A DNA stretch of 64,000 bases from Paenibacillus sp. S150. GTDB taxonomy: Bacteria > Bacillota > Bacilli > Paenibacillales > Paenibacillaceae. Positions 26,897 to 34,970 of this stretch are shown here, piece after piece. Each line of letters opens with the position of its first letter. The stretch's first letter is position 1. The stretch lies in contig NZ_JACBYI010000003.1 of the NCBI RefSeq assembly GCF_019352175.1, positions 266,815 through 330,814 on the forward strand, in the 5' to 3' direction. The position numbers and the translations under genes were made by a program. The notes beneath the pieces are model-generated. The model made no database searches, was not told where the DNA came from, and worked only from the letters and a program-made list of their open reading frames with translations.

Positions 26897-29286
26897 CGGT
26901 CCCTGCTTACCACATAATTCATTAAATGCTTCAGAAAAGTGATATTGCGGGGCACCTCTCTCTCGGCTTCCATGGCGAGGCAATAATGTTCCCACATCGC
27001 TTTACCGGCACCATCCAGACCCAGAACGGATACGAAATTCGAATGGTTATTATCCGCATCCTGGCCAACCGGTTTTCCGAGCACCTCCGTGTCTCCCTCC
27101 ACATCCAGCAGATCATCTCTGATTTGAAAAGCAATCCCCAGATGATAAGCGAACTTCTTGAGCGCATGAATTTCCGCCTCACTGGCCTGTGCCAGCATGG
27201 CCGGCATAACCAGGCAGGCCTCAAACCCCAATCCTGTTTTGTAAAAACAAACCATATTCAGCTGCTCAAGCGTGAGCGCCTTTCCTTTTGAATCCAAATC
27301 CATAGCCTGCCCCATGCACATCTCTTCTGCCTTTTGGGCCGAGTAACGCATCAAGGCAAGGACGGTTTCGGCATTGAACCGGTTGAGAGACGCCTGTTCC
27401 CCAATGGCCTTCTGAATCAGATACAGACCGGTTAATTCTGCTATGGCGCTGCTGTGAATCTCATGCAAGGTCTGACGGCCTCTGCGGGTAGATGCATTAT
27501 CCTGGGAGGGAAGGTCATCAAAGATCAGCGAAGCGGTATGCATATACTCCAGGGACCGCAGAAGCGGCACGATTGAGGCTGCCTCCAAGCCATAGCCATT
27601 GACGCCCATAACCCAGGCCAGGATCGGACGCACGCGCTTCGCATCCCCTTCGAGGCTGTAATTTGCAGCATCAATAAGCTGTTCCTTCATTGCCGGAATT
27701 CCCTGTGGCTTGATAAATTTCAATTGGCTATTAATTTGAGCGCGGACATTTTTCAATGTGTTAAAAAAATCTTCCTTTTCCTTGGCATCATTCTTCAACT
27801 GGAAGATCATCCGGTCCCGGAGCAGCTTGTCGAAGAAATCCACATCGCCGGCTTTGCGCACCATTGTCTGGATGAGAAGGTTGAATTCCGGATTGCCGGA
27901 TGCAAAAATCTTCATTGCTTCATTATATTTATCCGCCCCTGCACGTTCTCTATACCGCTTAAGCCCGTTTACTGCACGGTCAAGCATCACCTCTCGGGCC
28001 TTGGGACTCGCATCATACACGTTATGGATCAGATGGAAAATGACCGCCCAGTACAGCTCAAAGGGATTGATAAGATCCGGCCTTTGGTCCCGATGCTGCA
28101 AATAATAGGTATATGGCGTTACCGCCCCGTCCTTCATATCGTCGGCCATATCCGCAAAATCATCGGCAAGCTGATTATAGATGCCAAAAAAGAAGGTCCG
28201 CTGCTCAAACCCCTCATCCTCAGGAGCGCTAATGATGGAACGGGCAATCAGCCGGGACGAAGAAGACTTCAAAATAACGGGGAGATACAGCTCTTCATTG
28301 GTATAATCAGCTCGCGACAAAACCTTAATCCGGTCGATATCCTGAGCTTGAAAAAAGATATAGGACTGCCCGAAAAACGTCTGCCTGGTGTCAGGCTCCT
28401 GATGCTCCTTAATATACTCAAAGGCCTCCGAGAGCTCCGAATGTATATAATGAATCAGCCGTCTGTTGTCCCCCTGCCATTCGCCAAGCTCAGGCGCAGT
28501 TCCAGTGAGCAGCGCTGTGCGTATCATACCGGAATATTGTTCTTTTTCTTGAAAGTTCAACACCTGTGAATCAAGCAGATCATCAATAAAAGGATAGGTT
28601 AGGCCATAGGAGTAACCAAGTCTGATCGCTTCGTCCAGTCTGACCGACCGTTCCGCCGGTGGAACTCCGTCGCCCATTTCTTCCATTACATGCAGAACAA
28701 CACCGGCTATAATCTTGATCAGCTTACGCTGGGCATGCTCCGCATTCATTCCCTCGGGAATGTTCGCTGCAACAGACCTCAGCTTGTTGAATACCCAGAT
28801 TGCGGCGGCTTCTATGCCTTCCTTTTGGGCCCAGCGGTACACCCCTGCCAGATTCATAGACTCCGGCTGATCCGGTTTATCAGCGCTGATGGACTGAAGC
28901 AGATATTTCTTCAAGTCCGCAGCCGCACGCTGAATGCGGGCCTGTGTGACAGGAGAATCCACAGCCTTGCCCAGATCCCTCATATAAATATAAGAGACAC
29001 TCCGGCTCAGATATTCATCCAATTTACCACTGTTACTCAGCCATTGAATATATCTGTAATAATCACGGGTATCCGGCTTGCTGTTCCCCTTCGATATAAA
29101 AGCTGCCCACGGAAAGCGACGGACATGCTTTCTCTTCCATTTTTGGATATCCTCTGTAAGAGCAGCCACATAGGATTTGTCCATGACTTGATCATAGAGG
29201 GATGAAAAATACAGGGCTGCCTTCTGCTCTGCCATGCGATAGCTGGTGCTGGCATGATTTCTAAATTTTTCATTCATACGATGCAC
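26893..29286 (-). CDS. Two-domain class 1 isoprenoid synthase (helical N-domain plus polyprenyl synthase)
   Basis: 797 residues. The C-terminal 290 form a trans-prenyltransferase: first Asp-rich motif DDLPSQD (590-596), RRGRQTLH, and second motif DDLLD (724-728) after GIAFQIR. The N-terminal 500 residues are helical and carry two Asp-rich motifs of their own, DDLLD (235-239) and NQLADDFADMADD (371-383). The latter resembles the second motif of phytoene/squalene-type synthases or a class I cyclase. The protein may therefore make a polyprenyl diphosphate and condense or cyclise it within one chain; this is inference. There is no transit or signal sequence. It stands alone, with no MEP or cyclase gene nearby. 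An independent N-terminal start at M4 is possible. Confidence 0.7.
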   Translation of the reverse strand: MHRMNEKFRNHASTSYRMAEQKAALYFSSLYDQVMDKSYVAALTEDIQKWKRKHVRRFPWAAFISKGNSKPDTRDYYRYIQWLSNSGKLDEYLSRSVSYIYMRDLGKAVDSPVTQARIQRAAADLKKYLLQSISADKPDQPESMNLAGVYRWAQKEGIEAAAIWVFNKLRSVAANIPEGMNAEHAQRKLIKIIAGVVLHVMEEMGDGVPPAERSVRLDEAIRLGYSYGLTYPFIDDLLDSQVLNFQEKEQYSGMIRTALLTGTAPELGEWQGDNRRLIHYIHSELSEAFEYIKEHQEPDTRQTFFGQSYIFFQAQDIDRIKVLSRADYTNEELYLPVILKSSSSRLIARSIISAPEDEGFEQRTFFFGIYNQLADDFADMADDMKDGAVTPYTYYLQHRDQRPDLINPFELYWAVIFHLIHNVYDASPKAREVMLDRAVNGLKRYRERAGADKYNEAMKIFASGNPEFNLLIQTMVRKAGDVDFFDKLLRDRMIFQLKNDAKEKEDFFNTLKNVRAQINSQLKFIKPQGIPAMKEQLIDAANYSLEGDAKRVRPILAWVMGVNGYGLEAASIVPLLRSLEYMHTASLIFDDLPSQDNASTRRGRQTLHEIHSSAIAELTGLYLIQKAIGEQASLNRFNAETVLALMRYSAQKAEEMCMGQAMDLDSKGKALTLEQLNMVCFYKTGLGFEACLVMPAMLAQASEAEIHALKKFAYHLGIAFQIRDDLLDVEGDTEVLGKPVGQDADNNHSNFVSVLGLDGAGKAMWEHYCLAMEAEREVPRNITFLKHLMNYVVSRDR

Positions 29287-29407
29287 AACCTCAATTTCTT
29301 ATTTGTTTATCATCGGTGCATTTCATCCTGAGGAAGCAATTCGGATGATGGTTTTATTTTTATACGGCTAAGGACCTGGATGGTTACGAAAAATGAATGC
29401 ATACCAC

Positions 29408-29436
29408 AAAATAAGACACCCAAGAGTTTGGGTGCC
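29408..29436 (-). terminator. Terminator between the iron-binding protein gene and the isoprenoid synthase
   Basis: Minus strand GGCACCCAA/TTGGGTGTC hairpin followed by TTATTTT. Confidence 0.65.
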
Positions 29437-29464
29437 TGTGCCAAGCATATAAATTCTATATTTC

Positions 29465-29492
29465 AAAAAAAGAGAGCCGGCTTGCAGCTCCC
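29465..29492 (-). terminator. Terminator of the iron-binding protein gene
   Basis: Minus strand GGGAGC/GCTCTC stem followed by seven T residues, 19 bp past the stop. It is followed by the recurrent tail motif GAAATATAGAATTTATATG seen after several terminators here. Confidence 0.75.
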
Positions 29493-29510
29493 TTATTATT
29501 CTCGGTATTC

Positions 29511-30467
29511 TTACTTCCCTGTATACAGCTTGGTTTTCATCAAGGCCTCCAGGAATGAGAACTTGCTGTATGCCGTTCCGCCTTGGGCCAGCGGATCTAC
29601 AATATTGACATACACATTGCCGCTCTTGACCGCCTTCAGATTCTTCCAGATCGGATTTTTCTGCAGCTCTTCCAGCGCCTTCGGATTATCCGTATTCTCA
29701 TCTGCCGAGAACTGGACAAACAGGTAATCCGGGTTCATCGCCGCAAAGGCCTCCAGCGAAATATTCTGCTGCGCTTTTGCTTTCAGCACTTCACCAGGTA
29801 CAGCTGCACCAAGATCTGCGTACAGGGACCGGTTGAAGAAGACATCCTGCGGATAGATGAACAGATTGCCTACACGGATGCGGACCGCCACGACCTTCTT
29901 GTCCTTGAACTTCGGAGCAAGCTTCGCCTTGGCTGCTTTTAATTCACTCTGGTATTTCAGAATCGCTTGTGTCGATTCCGTCTGCTTGCCGGTAAGGGCC
30001 GCCAGCAGCTTCAGGTTGTTCATCCAATCCGTTGAGATATGGGATACAGGAATTGTAGTGGCTATTTTCGCCAGCTTCTCATTTGTCTCTGCCGGGAATT
30101 TGGTGCTGCTGAGGATAACAGCCGGTTTGAGCTTCAATATGGTCTCCAGATTTGGCTCCATTTTCTCGCCGATGGGCTTAACGCCGCTCGTAATTTTGGA
30201 GAACATGGCCGGAAACTCCCCTCCGACAGTAGGAGCCCCCTTTGGTTTGAAATTCAGCACCAATGCGTCTTCAAAAGCCTCCAGTGCGCCGACAATGACA
30301 ATGTTATCGGTCTTTGCAGGAACCGTATAGACCTTTCCTTTATAGGTAATCTTCTGCGTAGCCGTTGCTTTCGCTACGCTTACAGGCGCCGCACCAGCGC
30401 TTACGGCAGATCCGATTCCCAATACCATTACACTGGCTAGCACCAAACTCTTTAATCTTTTCATCAT
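29511..30467 (-). CDS. Iron-siderophore (FecB/BtuF-type) binding protein lacking a lipobox
   Basis: 318 residues. Sec signal peptide (KRLKSLVLASVMVLGIGSAV, then SAGAAP), then a class III periplasmic-binding fold: VIVGALEAFEDALV, KLKPAVILSS, and a C-terminal FSFLEALMKTKLY helix. The signal peptide ends AGA without the cysteine that normally tethers Gram-positive binding proteins, so it may be released or wall-held. No permease or ATPase gene is adjacent. A near-perfect Fur box lies 28 bp upstream, so iron starvation should induce it. The ligand, siderophore or heme, is unknown. Confidence 0.8.
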   Translation of the reverse strand: MMKRLKSLVLASVMVLGIGSAVSAGAAPVSVAKATATQKITYKGKVYTVPAKTDNIVIVGALEAFEDALVLNFKPKGAPTVGGEFPAMFSKITSGVKPIGEKMEPNLETILKLKPAVILSSTKFPAETNEKLAKIATTIPVSHISTDWMNNLKLLAALTGKQTESTQAILKYQSELKAAKAKLAPKFKDKKVVAVRIRVGNLFIYPQDVFFNRSLYADLGAAVPGEVLKAKAQQNISLEAFAAMNPDYLFVQFSADENTDNPKALEELQKNPIWKNLKAVKSGNVYVNIVDPLAQGGTAYSKFSFLEALMKTKLYTGK

Positions 30468-30495
30468 CGCCTACTACCCCACCCCAGATCTTATT

Positions 30496-30514
30496 AATAA
30501 TGATAATCATTATC
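30496..30514. promoter_or_regulatory. Fur box upstream of the iron-binding protein gene
   Basis: AATAATGATAATCATTATC differs from the classical 19-bp Fur box at one position and lies directly ahead of the gene start at 30467. Confidence 0.85.
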
Positions 30515-30763
30515 GGTATAATCATAGTTTCATCCGTGATATTTGAACATGGATTTTATCCGCAAATAATTTGGACGATCTTCGTATTGTGAGGGGGCTG
30601 CAATTCACGAAACATACAGCTGTGCGCTATGCACTCCACACTGGCTGCTCCCGGGAGACCCTTGCAGCCAGGCTTCTGCGGAGCAGATCATTTACAGGTT
30701 CAAGCTATATAAAGCCGGCTTGGAGTAAGAACGGCGGAGGGCTGAACTCCACGCACACAGCAA

Positions 30764-30798
30764 ACAGCGCGCACCGGGCGGAGCCCGGCACGCGCTGT
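30764..30798 (-). terminator. Terminator of the EamA transporter gene
   Basis: Long hairpin with arms ACAGCGCG...CCGGGC / GCCCGG...CGCGCTGT, followed on the minus strand by TTTGCTGTGT, 47 bp after the stop. Confidence 0.65.
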
Positions 30799-30844
30799 TA
30801 ATCCAGTTGAACGGCAAAAGGACACTCTGCCTGAGTAATGCAGA

Positions 30845-31807
30845 CTATATCCGTGAGGCCGCGGTGTCGGCTATCCGCCACCGCAGCTTGTACAGCCCGG
30901 GAAGCACGATGCCCAGCAGCACCAGCACAACTCCGGTCCACTGCAGTCCGCTTACCCGCTCATGCAATACGAACGAGGACAGCAGCACGGCAACCGGCAG
31001 CTCGGCCGCACCGAGAATGCCTGCCATTCCGCCCCCAATATGCGGGACACCAACCGCAAACAATACCGGGGGAATAAAAGCCCCGAACAAGCCCAATAGA
31101 AATCCGAACAGCAGCAGCTGTCCCCACAAAAGGCCGTTAAACAGAAAGTATGGCGGGAAAAGAACGAACAGCAGCAGCAGACCGCCGGTAACCATCCATG
31201 CACTGCGGTATGCGGGATGTGCCGAGGGAACGGCTTTGCCGCTGAAGATAATGAACATGGAATAGCTTACTGCGGACAGCAGGCCCAGCGTGAGCCCCAG
31301 AACGTTGAAATGCGCTGCGCCCTGGTCCATGATTCCTGCGGCAAGCAATGTGCCGCCGAACAGCAGCAGCAATGTCAGCAGCGTTACCTTGTCGGGACGC
31401 TGGCGCTTGCTGACCGCCTGAACCAGCACGCTGATCCAGGTGAACTGGAACAGCAGAATGATGGCCAGCGAAGCCGGAATGTAACGCAGTGACTGGTAGT
31501 AGACCAGACCCGTTACCACCGTAGGCGCTCCCGCCAGCATCAGCAGCAGCCTCTGCTTCCACGTAAGTGCTGGCGATGCCTTCCGCGCTGCAGCGGGTGA
31601 AATGCCTTCGCTGCGCAGTTTGCGCGTCTGTCTGACCTTTGTATACAGCGCCAGCAGCCAGGCAAGGATGCAGCCGGTCAACAGCTGCGTGCCAACCACT
31701 TCACCGAGCTGATACCCTTCTCCGTAAGCCAGTACAACTATTGTGGATAAAATTCCGTAGCTCATGGCTCCCACCAGCACGGATATTAAATACTTGAAAT
31801 CTTTCAT
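30845..31807 (-). CDS. EamA-family (DMT) transporter under leader-RNA control
   Basis: 320 residues from ATG 31807, where GGAGG is 9 bases upstream; the frame extends 67 codons further but has no site and crosses the leader RNA. Ten membrane helices in two EamA repeats are visible (VLVGAMSYGILSTIVVLAYG; LLMLAGAPTVVTGLVYYQSL; GGGMAGILGAAELPVAVLLS). The family exports amino acids, nucleosides, bases or other metabolites. The leader resembles a purine aptamer feeding an ON switch, so the likely cargo is a purine or related compound, by analogy with the pbuE efflux gene. Confidence 0.85.
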   Translation of the reverse strand: MKDFKYLISVLVGAMSYGILSTIVVLAYGEGYQLGEVVGTQLLTGCILAWLLALYTKVRQTRKLRSEGISPAAARKASPALTWKQRLLLMLAGAPTVVTGLVYYQSLRYIPASLAIILLFQFTWISVLVQAVSKRQRPDKVTLLTLLLLFGGTLLAAGIMDQGAAHFNVLGLTLGLLSAVSYSMFIIFSGKAVPSAHPAYRSAWMVTGGLLLLFVLFPPYFLFNGLLWGQLLLFGFLLGLFGAFIPPVLFAVGVPHIGGGMAGILGAAELPVAVLLSSFVLHERVSGLQWTGVVLVLLGIVLPGLYKLRWRIADTAASRI

Positions 31808-31849
31808 GTTGCATATCCTCCTGAATCTTCCGAATAAGCCGTGACACGC

Positions 31850-31975
31850 AAAAAAACCTAACTGCGGGGACAAGGACCCTGAAAAATGATCCTTGTCATC
31901 GTAGTTAGGAAGAGTAGGCTTCCTGTAGAAACCCTCGCCCTGTAGATGCCAATCGGCTGCGAGGCTATACGAGAA
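31850..31975 (-). ncRNA. Purine-aptamer-like riboswitch with overlapping terminator
   Basis: Read on the minus strand. P1 is TCGTA (31972-31968) with TACGA (31903-31899). P2 is CCTCGC/GCGAGG. J2/3 is GTTTCTAC, identical to purine riboswitches. P3 is GGAAG/CTTCC with a 6-base loop starting CC, and J3/1 is AACTA, keeping the specificity cytosine. The L2 loop is longer than the usual 7 bases but contains GATTGG. The next element is a 22-bp terminator (stem 31909-31857, then seven T) whose 5-prime arm includes P3-prime, J3/1 and P1-prime. Ligand binding should therefore block termination (ON switch), as in pbuE. The class assignment is not certain because J1/2 and L2 deviate. Confidence 0.6.
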
Positions 31976-32331
31976 CGGTATGTAATTATATGCATGACGA
32001 CTGTTCATATGTTACATGGCAAGTAAGCTGATGTCAACCCATAATTCTTTAAATTTGTGGAAGCTGGAATCCAGCCGGCCATCCTTTATTTCACCCCGTA
32101 TTTTTCCTGAAAATATCGGCCGCTATCAGCTCAACCCATACACTCTGTAATCTGATTTCCTCAGTAAGCTCTGTTATTTTTGAAACATGTCAGATTTGAT
32201 TCACGTAACAAAACATATTATTAACCTTATTTTCCGCCTCCCTCCCCCATATCGGGCAATAATTCGGAGCTAAACCCGATCTTCTCTGATAAAATGAATC
32301 CAAAGGCTCCCCGTCAAAATATACGCTCAGA
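31976..32331. other. Intergenic between divergent EamA leader and TelA-locus operon
   Basis: About 355 bp, AT-rich near 32160-32260, presumed to hold both promoters. A GATAAAAT box near 32287 could be the -10 of the downstream operon. No gene seen. Confidence 0.4.
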
Positions 32332-32344
32332 GGAGGTGTAAATC

Positions 32345-33088
32345 CTGAATCGTTATGGACCCGTTAAGCTGTTAGGACTTATTGCCGGAACAGCCTTGCT
32401 GAATATTGTCGTGTTATCCCCCGGGCTGCTGGGCCTGGAGATTGCCGGCGGAAGTGCCATTGAGACCGCTGCAGGCGTAACCTTGCTGATTATTAGTCTG
32501 CTTGTCGTGCTGTACGGGAGCTATACACTTCTCTTCAAAGCACCCGCTGTTCCTTCTGCCCGACATTTGGAAACCCGGGAGGACTATATCACCGGGCTGA
32601 GCCGCTACCGGAATGTGAAGGCGCTGAGGGATGACGTCCTGCTTGCCCTGGATCAGCTGGAGCGGCTTGATAAGAAGAAATCGACCCTGCTGAAAGTGCT
32701 GGGAGAGCGGTTTGAGCCCACCGAATTAAGCTACCGGAAGTTTCAGGCAGTGATTGGTGAAGTCGAGAAGCTTTTTTATCTGAACGTTAGAGGGATTCTG
32801 AACAAGCTTAGCGTATTCGATGCGTCGGAATTCACCCTGTTCACCAACCGGCAGAAGCCGAAGCCCTTCTCCGATACACTTGTGCAGAGAAAAACCGAGC
32901 TGTACAATGAATATTTTTCCCATGTAACCGGCTATCTGGGGGCCAATGAAGAAATTCTGCTCAAACTGGACCAGCTGCTGCTGGAGATTTCCCTGCTGGA
33001 CAGCACGGATTACACAGCAGTTGAAGAAATGCCCTGCATGAAAGAGCTGAGCGCCCTGATCGGGCAGACGAAGCTCTACCAGAATTAG
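32345..33088 (+). CDS. Membrane protein with coiled-coil domain, XpaC-like position
   Basis: 247 residues if translation starts at CTG 32345, which lies 8 bases after AGGAGGTG. The first internal usual start is TTG 32396 and would cut the first membrane helix. There are two N-terminal helices (GPVKLLGLIAGTALLNIVVL; AAGVTLLIISLLVVLYGSY), then a cytoplasmic helical domain of 160 residues. In Bacillus the XpaC protein sits beside a TelA-family gene in the same way, so a similar role is plausible, but the sequence match is not convincing by eye. First gene of a four-gene locus. Confidence 0.6.
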   Translation: MNRYGPVKLLGLIAGTALLNIVVLSPGLLGLEIAGGSAIETAAGVTLLIISLLVVLYGSYTLLFKAPAVPSARHLETREDYITGLSRYRNVKALRDDVLLALDQLERLDKKKSTLLKVLGERFEPTELSYRKFQAVIGEVEKLFYLNVRGILNKLSVFDASEFTLFTNRQKPKPFSDTLVQRKTELYNEYFSHVTGYLGANEEILLKLDQLLLEISLLDSTDYTAVEEMPCMKELSALIGQTKLYQN

Positions 33089-33102
33089 AAAGGAAGATGC
33101 AC

Positions 33103-34791
33103 ATGGCCGGAAAAGGCAAAAAACTGACCATACTCGTGGTGATTGCAGCAGCCGTATTTGCTCTGGTCTATTTCGGGATCACACTGACCGCCAATCTGGG
33201 CAAATCCGATAAGGAAATCTCGGCGGAAGATGCCGGTAAGAGGCTGAACAAACTATACAACGATATTAATGTAACAGTGGCAGAAACGGTAAAAGGCCAG
33301 ATCGACCTGGACCCGGCAGATATCGGCGAGTCGCTGCCCGACATCTCCAAGTTCCCGATTTCCGTGGAAAATACAACGGAGAGCTTCGTGGAGATCTTCT
33401 CATCCACCGAGAAATCCGGCACGGGAAATGACGGCTGGCTGAACGAAGTGGCAACGGCCTTCAATGATGCCAAGCCGATGGTCGGCGGCAAGCAGGCCTC
33501 GGTCAAAATCCGCAACATCGCCTCAGGCACGGCTGCCGACTACATAAGGTCCGGCAGGTACATTCCTGATGCTTTTACCCCTTCCAACGAGCTGTGGGGT
33601 GAAATGGTCAAGGCGAACGGCACACCTGCCGAGCTTATCTCGAAGCGTCTGACCGGGAATGTGGCCGGGGTGGTGACAGGCAAGAAGAAATATGATGAGC
33701 TGGTCGGCAAGTATGGCTCGCTGAATGTCAAAACTATTACGGACGCCATCGCAGGCAACGAGCTGTCCATGGGCTACACCGACCCGTTCGCCAGCTCCAC
33801 AGGACTGAATTTCCTGGTAACCGCACTTGGCACCTTTGACAGCTCGGATCTGCTCAGCGACAAGGCGGTTCAGGGCTTTGAGCGTTTCCAGGCAAATGTT
33901 CCGTTCATTGCTTCAACCACCCTGCAAATGCGGGATGCGGCCAAGACCGGCGCACTGGATGCTTTTGTTCTGGAATATCAGACCTTTGTCAATGCGGCGG
34001 ATCTGAAGAGCGGCTATGTGTTTACGCCGTTTGGGGTACGGCATGACAGTCCGCTCTACGCGCTGGGGAATTTGCCCAAAGAGAAGGTGGACATTATCAA
34101 GGCGTTCGCCGAATTCACGGAGCAAGCCTCCAATCAGAAGCTGGCTGCGGATAAAGGCTTCAACGGCCTGGATGATTATGTCTCGGAAATGGCCCCGGTT
34201 GAAGGCAGCATCCTTTCCTCCGCCCAGAAGCTCTGGAAGGAGAAAAAGGATGGCAGCAAGCCGATTGCGGCTGTATTTGTAGCCGATGTATCGGGAAGCA
34301 TGGCCGGGGAACCGCTGAACCAAATGAAGGAGTCGCTGCTTAAGGGCCAGAAGTTTCTGGGAAAGGACAACAGCATAGGCTTTGTATCCTACTCCAGCGA
34401 AGTGACGATCAACCTGCCAATTGCCAAATACGATACCAATCAGCAATCGATGTTCGTCGGCGCGATTAACAGCCTGCAGGCTGCCGGAGGCACCGCTACT
34501 TTTGACGGAATGATTGTGGCGATGAAAATGCTCCAGGACCAAATCGCCGCCAATCCCGGCATGAAGCCGCTGATCTTCGTTCTAAGTGACGGAGAGACCA
34601 ATGAAGGCCATTCGCTGGATGATATCCGGAGCCTCATTGAGACCTACAAAATTCCAGTCTACACCATCGGCTATAATGCGAATATCAAGGCGCTGGAGAG
34701 CATCTCCAGCATTAATGAGGCGGCGAATATCAATGCGGATACAGACGATGTGGTCTACAAGATCGGCAATCTGCTGAACGTGCAGATGTAG
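33103..34791 (+). CDS. Membrane-anchored substrate-binding-like plus VWA-domain protein
   Basis: 562 residues. The start is ATG 33103, with AGGAAG 6 bases upstream. One N-terminal membrane anchor (LTILVVIAAAVFALVYFGIT) is followed by an extracellular type II binding-protein-like domain (about 110-360; IPDAFTPSNELWGEM; NELSMGYTDPFASS). The last part is a C-terminal von Willebrand A domain (about 375-555) with a complete MIDAS: DVSGSMAG, the Thr in GGTATF, and LSDGETNEG. It should bind a divalent metal and a partner protein outside the membrane. Encoded 9 bp after the upstream membrane protein. Together with TelA it resembles the stress/tellurite-associated VWA systems. Confidence 0.8.
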   Translation: MAGKGKKLTILVVIAAAVFALVYFGITLTANLGKSDKEISAEDAGKRLNKLYNDINVTVAETVKGQIDLDPADIGESLPDISKFPISVENTTESFVEIFSSTEKSGTGNDGWLNEVATAFNDAKPMVGGKQASVKIRNIASGTAADYIRSGRYIPDAFTPSNELWGEMVKANGTPAELISKRLTGNVAGVVTGKKKYDELVGKYGSLNVKTITDAIAGNELSMGYTDPFASSTGLNFLVTALGTFDSSDLLSDKAVQGFERFQANVPFIASTTLQMRDAAKTGALDAFVLEYQTFVNAADLKSGYVFTPFGVRHDSPLYALGNLPKEKVDIIKAFAEFTEQASNQKLAADKGFNGLDDYVSEMAPVEGSILSSAQKLWKEKKDGSKPIAAVFVADVSGSMAGEPLNQMKESLLKGQKFLGKDNSIGFVSYSSEVTINLPIAKYDTNQQSMFVGAINSLQAAGGTATFDGMIVAMKMLQDQIAANPGMKPLIFVLSDGETNEGHSLDDIRSLIETYKIPVYTIGYNANIKALESISSINEAANINADTDDVVYKIGNLLNVQM

Positions 34792-34807
34792 AATATTCGG
34801 AGAAGTG

Positions 34808-34964
34808 AAGCTTCATAAAACCTGGCCTATGCTTCCGAAGCGAGTTTTATTGCGGAGATTATTCGAAGATGTAAAGCTTCATAAAACCTGGCCTACGCTT
34901 CCGAAGCGAGTTTTATTGCGAAGATTATTCGAAGATGTAAAGCTTCATAAAACTTTTAAGGAGG
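34808..34964 (+). repeat. 66-bp leader element in tandem (two full copies plus start of a third) ahead of telA
   Basis: Copies begin at 34808, 34874 and 34940 (partial, AAGCTTCATAAAAC), with only two or three differences between the full copies. Each holds TATGCTTCCGAAGCGAGTTTT or its close variant. The arms AGTTTTAT and ATAAAACT can pair, and the last 3-prime arm abuts the AAGGAGG Shine-Dalgarno (34958-34964). A related 64-bp element is duplicated upstream of fabF at 60577. Confidence 0.85.
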
Positions 34965-34970
34965 CTTGTT

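Noticed and set aside
34808..34964. CRISPR-like array
   Set aside because: The units are contiguous copies without unique spacers, there are too few of them, and no cas gene is present.
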